Of a stretch of 64,000 nt of DNA, positions 58,814 to 64,000 are shown in pieces (positions within the stretch are counted from its first letter, which is position 1; the number at the start of each line of letters is the position of its first letter). Below the pieces are notes generated by a model. It searched no databases and was not told the DNA's origin. It worked only from the letters and a program-made list of their open reading frames with translations. The position numbers and the translations under genes are program-made. Source of the DNA: Petaurus breviceps papuanus. Its lineage: Eukaryota > Chordata > Mammalia > Diprotodontia > Petauridae. The stretch is from contig JAMXIF010000228.1 in the NCBI GenBank assembly GCA_028583685.1, positions 1,170,905 to 1,234,904 of the forward strand, given 5' to 3'.

Positions 58814-60080
58814 GGTAAAGCCAAGAATGAGCAACTCTCCAGAGGACTGTTGCTGTGAACAGCTTTAAGATTCTGATTACATAATATAGTGAACTCTCTA
58901 TTTATTCAGCAGTAAATGAAAGCAAAACATTCATAGAAACCAAAGTACAGCATTCACATGTTATACCATAACAACTTATCAGTAAAGTGGCCACATATTT
59001 TCCACTAGTGGCCACAGAGTTTTAAGCAAAAGGTATCATTCAGTAAGTCCTTAACTCATTCATCCTTAAGGAGCAAACCTCCTAAGGGACACAAAGTACA
59101 AAGGTCAGAGTTCTCCCTCCCTAGATCACATTGTCTTAATCTCTCAGTCAAAAAGTCTTCTTTCTTCTTAATTGGAGATTCTTTTCCAATCATCCTTAAC
59201 TCAATAATCCTTAAGATGTACAAGGTATGGAGTACATAGTTCTCCCACCCCTAGGCCACAGTAAATCATGATCTTCTCAGTCAGCATTAAGTACCCAAGG
59301 AGAGGTCTTTTCATCTTGACTTGAGGCTGGCTCTCAAATTCTATGGTTCCTCTTCCATAGAGCTAGCTCCTTCCTGAATCTACCCAACTGTCATCTGGAT
59401 TCAAAAGCAGGCGGCTCTCAGCTCCTCATCCAGCTCCTTGTCCAGTTCCCATTCCATATTGAAGCTCACGGTTTCCAATCTGCCTAAGTCCTTCCCAATT
59501 TCTGTTTCTTGGAAGACAAAGCTTAACAAAGCCAAATCAACATCCATACACATTGCTGGCACCATCATCAATTCACTTTCTGCCTGTGAAATCAACACAG
59601 ACCCACAAAGTCTGAGAACTCAGCACAAATTGCCAGTATAATCCCAGGGCCTCAGAAACCCTCCTCCAGGATTTCTGTAAACAGACAACAAGAAAACCCT
59701 CTTTTAGAGCTTCCATTAAGGTCCCAGGGCTTCTGTACAAAGTATTATAAACACAAATCAACAAAGACAGAACAGACAAAGTGCTGGGATACCACAAGTT
59801 TTCTCCTTCTCAACTCTGCCACAAGTGTTCTCTTCTTAGTTCTGGTCTTTCCCAGCTTGAGCTTCTCCTTATATATGGTTATTAAGCTCCTCCCTGTTCT
59901 GCCTCTTCCAGTTGCATCAGCAACAGGGTTTCACAAGTTGTGGGGTTCACAAGTTCTGTTTCTTAACAAAGACTTGATATAATCATGGGCAAAGCTTAAA
60001 AGAAACTTGAACTGAAACAAGGTGCTAAATAATTAAAAAGCTGAAACAAAGCACTAAGTACTTATTTGTTTGCCATTACA
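58814..60080 (-). mobile_element. Solo LTR (1267 bp), TGTAATGG family
   Basis: Aligns with the LTR at 34745 in the same orientation (ctctccagaggactgttgct, attcagcagtaaatgaaagc, aaccaaagtacagcattcac). Ends tttgccattaca. Flanked by agtat on both sides (58809-58813, 60081-60085). No internal region. Confidence 0.88.
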
Positions 60081-60298
60081 AGTATATACATTATTCCCTC
60101 TTTGAGCCAAATATGATGACAGTAAGATTCAAACAATGCTTCCCTTCTTTCCCTCTACTGTAATAGGTCTTTGAGCCTCCTCATATGATGGAATTTGTCA
60201 TTTTCTACCTCCTCCTTTCCTCTTCTCCCAGTACAATCCTTTTTTTTTACCCATTAATTCATTGTTTTTATCATCACATCAAAGTCAACTTATAACCT

Positions 60299-61438
60299 TG
60301 TAATGTAATACCAAGCAAAGGCAACTTCCCAGGTTCAAAATACCAGCATAGGTGCTCTCTATTTTATTCAGTAACAAACCCAGAACAGAGAAGATCAAAA
60401 CATGACATCATTCAAAATACAGTATTTACTAAGTATGATTAAATAATCTCCAAGTACTACCCCACCCCAGGACCTTCCAATCATTCAATCAATTACAAAG
60501 TCTCTGTTCTAAATACTTCTCCACCCCTAGGCTATACCTTAATTAAGTACACCACAAAGCCCCTCTTCTCAAATGGAGATTAGTTTCCAAACATAAGTAA
60601 AATACATTCATTTGCTCAACCATAGAACACAAAAAGGTCAAAAGTTCCCCACCCCTGGATCACAATTGAATCTACCCCAGAGTTACATCAAGTTTAAACA
60701 CAGCACTTAATACCCAAATGGAGGTCTTTTCTTCATCTTGACACGAGGCAAGTTCTCAGCAATCTTAGTTCCTGGAGAGACAAGGCTTAGCAAGGCCATA
60801 AGATACATTGCCAGTCCCTTCATGAATTTATCCTCTGTCTGTAGAACAGTCCTAGAACCCCTGAACACATTAGCAAAGCCCTCTCCCAGGATTTCTGTAA
60901 ACATACAACAAGAAAATCCTTCTTCAGGGCTTCTGAACCAACAGAAAGGCTCCCAGACCCCTGCAACAACAGTACTGTCCCTCACCAGTGGACAGTATTC
61001 ACTCTCTGTCTGCAGGACAGTCTCAGGGCTTCTTAGCGAACAGCCAGGTTCCAGGACTTCTTCAACAAAAGGACTGTCTTTCACCAGTGGACAAATCTGG
61101 CAAAACAACATCAAAACAGACAAAGTACCAGCAAAACAGCCATGTCTCCTCAGTCCTTGGCAGCTCAGGGGGCAGGTCTCAAAAGTCCAGGGCAATTCAA
61201 AGCGGCCACCAGCAATTCTCTTAGTCTCTCTCTCTCCACGAGGTGCTGCTTCCAAAAAGATCTTCCGCCTCTCTCCTGTCTCTCCAAATCTACATCACCA
61301 GCTCCTCCCACTTCAGGACTTTCTTTTCACATCAACAAGCCCATCCCACAGGTGGGATTAACAAACTCTGGGTTTTAATACAATCAATTTGAAAACCAAG
61401 CCAATACAGGGGAATCTTTAATTGCCATTACTATCACA
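60299..61438 (-). mobile_element. Solo LTR (1140 bp), related to TGTAATGG family
   Basis: Begins tgtaatgtaataccaagc; the 3' edge on the plus strand is near attgccattactatcaca. Flanked by aacct on both sides (60294-60298, 61439-61443). The interior has a duplicated motif (ccagtggacagtattcactc and ccagtggacaaatctggc). Related to, but clearly diverged from, the 58814 copy. No internal region. Confidence 0.8.
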
Positions 61439-61554
61439 AACCTACACTGTCTATGTATACCTCTTTTAAATGTTGTAATAAAGATACTGTTCTCAAGATT
61501 TACAAGTATCATCTTCTCAAGGAGGGATGTAAACAGTTTAACCTTGTTGAATAG

Positions 61555-61745
61555 CATGCTTCTAATCCTTCTTTACAACATGGCTAATGTGAAAATATAT
61601 TTACTATGAGTGTATATGAAGAGTCTATATAAGATTGCATGCCATCTTGGGGTGGTGGGAGGGGAAGGAGGGGTAGAATATTTGGAACTCAAAAACTTAC
61701 AGAAGTTAATTTGAAAACTAAAAATAAATTAGTTAATTAAAGAAA
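61555..61745 (+). mobile_element. L1 3' UTR, plus orientation
   Basis: acaacatggctaatgtgaaa, gattgcatgccatcttgggg, ggaactcaaaaacttacaga, then an A-rich tail. A separate, truncated insertion next to the end of the larger minus-strand L1. Confidence 0.8.
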
Positions 61746-62173
61746 AATAAAATATTTTTCACTCTTTTAAAAAACATACTGTCTTATCTCTTCCAGAATT
61801 CTAATTGACATTGTTCCCAACCTCTCCAACACTGATTATTTTCATCCTTTGTCACACTTTCCAATATACGGGGTGGGGTGGGGGGGATGGGGTGAAGTAA
61901 ACCTTAGGGTTTTTCTTAAAGGCTTTGCTTGTTGATATTTTAGAATCATTCAGTTCTTCTGGGGTTGTGCACTGAATTTTCCTGTTACCACTTTTAATGA
62001 GATTCCTTTTCTTTTCTCATTCATTCTTCTAGCCTACTACCTGACCTTTTATTTGCTGTTAGGATTAGGCTCTTCACACTTCAAGAAAAAATGCCTGAGT
62101 TGCTTCCTTTTGCTCCTTACTTGAGTTATGTTATTCCAGATTCACAACGAGAGTTCAGCCTGAGGACCTGTAA
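61746..62173 (-). mobile_element. L1 5' region fragment
   Basis: Complement of the text at 23185-23560: tcccaacctctccaacactg, cctactacctgaccttttat, gagttcagcctgaggacctg. Confidence 0.55.
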
Positions 62174-64000
62174 GCTTTTTTTTATTTTTTAAATTAAAAA
62201 AAGATGTTTTACAAAACTTAAAAAAATTTACAGCCTCACTTGATATAGGATAATCCAATTATTATTGTATTTATAGCTAAATAGTATGTTTCAAGTCAAA
62301 ACATAATTTTAAATATAATTTAACAAGTAAATTATTTCCATGTGTTCCAAGATTATTGTATGGGTGAAAATGTTTCTGTTAAATGGAATATAGGTTAAGG
62401 AGCATTTATCTACATTTCTATACCTTTCAAATTTGTGTAAAACAGAAAGCACCTTTCACAATAAAAGACTTCATGATGATATAAACCAAGTAGCCCTGTT
62501 TCGTCCATCACACATGTATCTTGGGCCTTAAGTCTTACAATTAACAACCTAGATTGCATATTTTATTTCCCTCATTTTCCTTAAAAACTGAGGAAAACTC
62601 GATGTCAAAGTGTATAATGTAGGGATGCTCATCTAAAAGGTGTAATGTTTTGACATAACAGAGAAGGTATTCATAAAGCACCTGGAAAAACAGGTCTATT
62701 CTCCCCAAACTGAATATTCTGTCTCCACACCTCACTTTTTCATGGTTCTCTTCAAATCCAGGAATGCAACAATTACAGGATATTGATCCTTTTAGAGCTT
62801 ATTGAAATTATAGGAAATATTTCTATCATAGGCTAACTTCAAATAAAATGGAATGAAAACTATATAAGAGAGAAACTGAGGTCAGAGACAATGATAAATA
62901 AAGGAAAATAAAACTAGAAAACACAAAACAGAGTTGTGGCTAAAATAATTTACCCCATTAAACCTCATACCTGTTGTAATTATAGACAAGTGACCCTCTT
63001 TGCAGTAAGACCACTTGGGACACTGAGAAGCAGGTAAATATGAGAAGATGAGAGAGAAGTCAATCAGATTATTCACTAGAGTTGGAAAAAACCCCAACCT
63101 GTGCCTAGATCCTATCAGTTGGTCCTCAAATAGATTTAAAAATTTTTAAGAGGTTATTTCCCACCTCCAAAAGTAAATGTCATTATTTAGAAAACTATTG
63201 TCTATTTCTTTAATCAACAAGTGCCTCTTTCACTAGCATTTGGAAGAGACAGTATTTAGTTCTAAACTTGATGTGTTATCTATCATTTTTATCTGCAAGT
63301 TAACTTCCTTTACTTTTTTCTGAACTGCATTACTCTGACATATTTCTGAAATGAGCTTCATATAGGATATATCTACATAAGGAGTCAATGTTGGGGAATG
63401 TGAATACTTTGATATTTTTTTAATTAAAGCAATTGAGGTTAAGTAACTTGCCCAAGGTTACATGGCCAGTTTTTTTTTTGTGTGCGTGTTAAGTATCTGA
63501 GGCCAGAACCAATCCCAGGTCCTCCCGAGTCCAGGGCTGGCGTTCTTACTCACTGTGCCACGTAGCTGTCCCTTACTTTGATATTTTTTTAAAACGTCAT
63601 TTTGCTATTTTTTTCTTCAGTCTTCAAATTATTGTTAACAGTTTCCAAAGACATATTTATAGCAGCTTGAAGCATGTATTCATCAGTCATATCATCACCT
63701 GACTCAATTTCAAGTGCATTTGCACTTATAGTTGGCTTTTCATGTAAATGGGATATCTGTTCTGACTGATGTTGTTTTTCAAAGTAGGCTTCTCTTCTCT
63801 TTCATTGTACTTCTGAGGTGAAAGGTGTTGGTGAATTTGTATCTGGTATCTGTGGAACATCTTCTGAAATACCATTTCTGGAACGACCCTGCATTCTAAG
63901 TCAAATTGCTCTATGCAGATCTGCTTCTTCATCTTTGATATCAATTTCCTGTCAGCTTAGTGCTAGGGCTCTTTGTGGATTCTCTTCATCTTCATATAAC
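62174..64000 (-). pseudogene. ATXN3: ATXN3 processed pseudogene (runs off right edge)
   Basis: Minus-strand translation from the right edge reads LYEDEENPQRALALS, QEIDIKDEEADLHRAI, a worn ubiquitin-interacting-motif pair, then MQGRSRNGISEDVPQIPDTN, AYFEKQHQSEQ in a shifted frame, MTDEYMLQAAINMSLETVNN and LKTEEKN: ataxin-3, a deubiquitinase, from its first ubiquitin-interacting motif to the C-terminus. These parts come from separate exons in the parent gene but are continuous here, with stops and frameshifts, so this is a retrocopy. At the site of the glutamine tract only KQHQSEQ stands. Text from 63593 down to 62174 is inferred 3' UTR, ending in an A-rich tail (AATAAAAAAAA on the minus strand near 62183). 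A SINE split it at 63424-63573. The catalytic N-terminus would lie beyond the window. Confidence 0.85.
63424..63573 (-). mobile_element. SINE inserted in the ATXN3 retrocopy
   Basis: Perfect 19-base target duplication tactttgatatttttttaa (63405-63423 and 63574-63592). Plus strand: aattgaggttaagtaacttg, cccaaggttacatggccagt, tctgaggccagaaccaatcc, cactgtgccacgtagctgtc. The perfect duplication dates it after the retrocopy. Confidence 0.95.

Larger units (their letters stand above)
55590..61545 (-). mobile_element. L1 (ORF2 and inter-ORF region), minus, host of four insertions
   Basis: Read on the minus strand, blocks 60081-60298 and 61439-61545, then 58468-58813 and 55590-57929, join into one L1. 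The reverse transcriptase region is visible near 56660-56190: [39 protein letters not shown], then [20 protein letters not shown] and [15 protein letters not shown]. The endonuclease side lies above 57 kb. Stops and frameshifts are common. It is split by LTRs at 57930-58467, 58814-60080 and 60299-61438 and by a SINE at 57346-57497. The L1 is older than all four. Confidence 0.8.

Noticed and set aside
62882-63097. Exon-like stretch on the minus strand (CPKWSYCKEGHLSIITT) with cttctcag and gtatga borders
   Set aside because: It lies in the inferred 3' UTR of the ATXN3 retrocopy and matches no family I know; the splice-like ends are likely chance.
1-64000. CRISPR arrays, tRNA or rRNA genes, bacterial operons
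   Set aside because: None seen; the tRNA-like boxes found are SINE heads, and spaced direct repeats are transposon target duplications or microsatellites.

Overview
This window reads as nuclear DNA of a marsupial. The evidence is the repeat content: many tRNA-derived CORE/MIR-type SINEs with the typical marsupial box (gttcaaat, cctcagacactta, gtcacttaaccccaattg), long L1 elements of metatherian type, CR1/L3, L2 and RTE fragments, several solo LTRs, and vomeronasal V2R and C2H2 zinc-finger genes. I cannot name the species. One assembly gap of 400 N lies at 17448-17847.

Two host genes are supported. At 1.7-3.1 kb (+) lies the 3' part of a KRAB-type C2H2 zinc-finger gene: a spacer exon (1708-1882) and a finger exon with eight canonical fingers. 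The first stretch of the old finger exon (2099-2386) has decayed, but a strong splice acceptor inside it (AG at 2385-2386) is in the right phase to join the spacer exon straight to the intact fingers. The second gene fills half the window. It is a V2R pheromone receptor on the minus strand with six exons between 54246 and 21233. All six are open, all five splice junctions have consensus GT/AG ends and matching phases, and the joined frame is 881 codons plus stop. Exon order: exon 1 (signal peptide, 54246-54002), exon 2 (45948-45657), exon 3 (43148-42345), exon 4 (39505-39278), exon 5 (32268-32145), exon 6 (seven-helix domain, 22185-21233).

Two intronless, stop-containing copies of host mRNAs were recognised by translation. 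A LARP1B retrocopy (minus, about 28872-32069) sits in V2R intron 5, about 75 bp past the exon 5 donor. An ATXN3 (ataxin-3) retrocopy (minus, 62174 to beyond the right edge) lacks a glutamine tract and carries a later SINE insertion with 19-bp direct repeats.

The rest is mostly layered mobile DNA. Left flank (4-21 kb): L2, RTE and L1 fragments, an L1 hit by a solo LTR and by an unclassified 612-bp insertion, an inverted pair of LTRs, and the gap. V2R introns: L1 pieces including one 5' end with a 198-codon ORF1, solo LTRs, a diverged tandem duplication (44.5-45.6 kb) and young SINEs. Right flank (55-64 kb): a minus-strand L1 split by three LTRs and one SINE, then the ATXN3 retrocopy. No tRNA, rRNA, CRISPR or prokaryotic features were seen.
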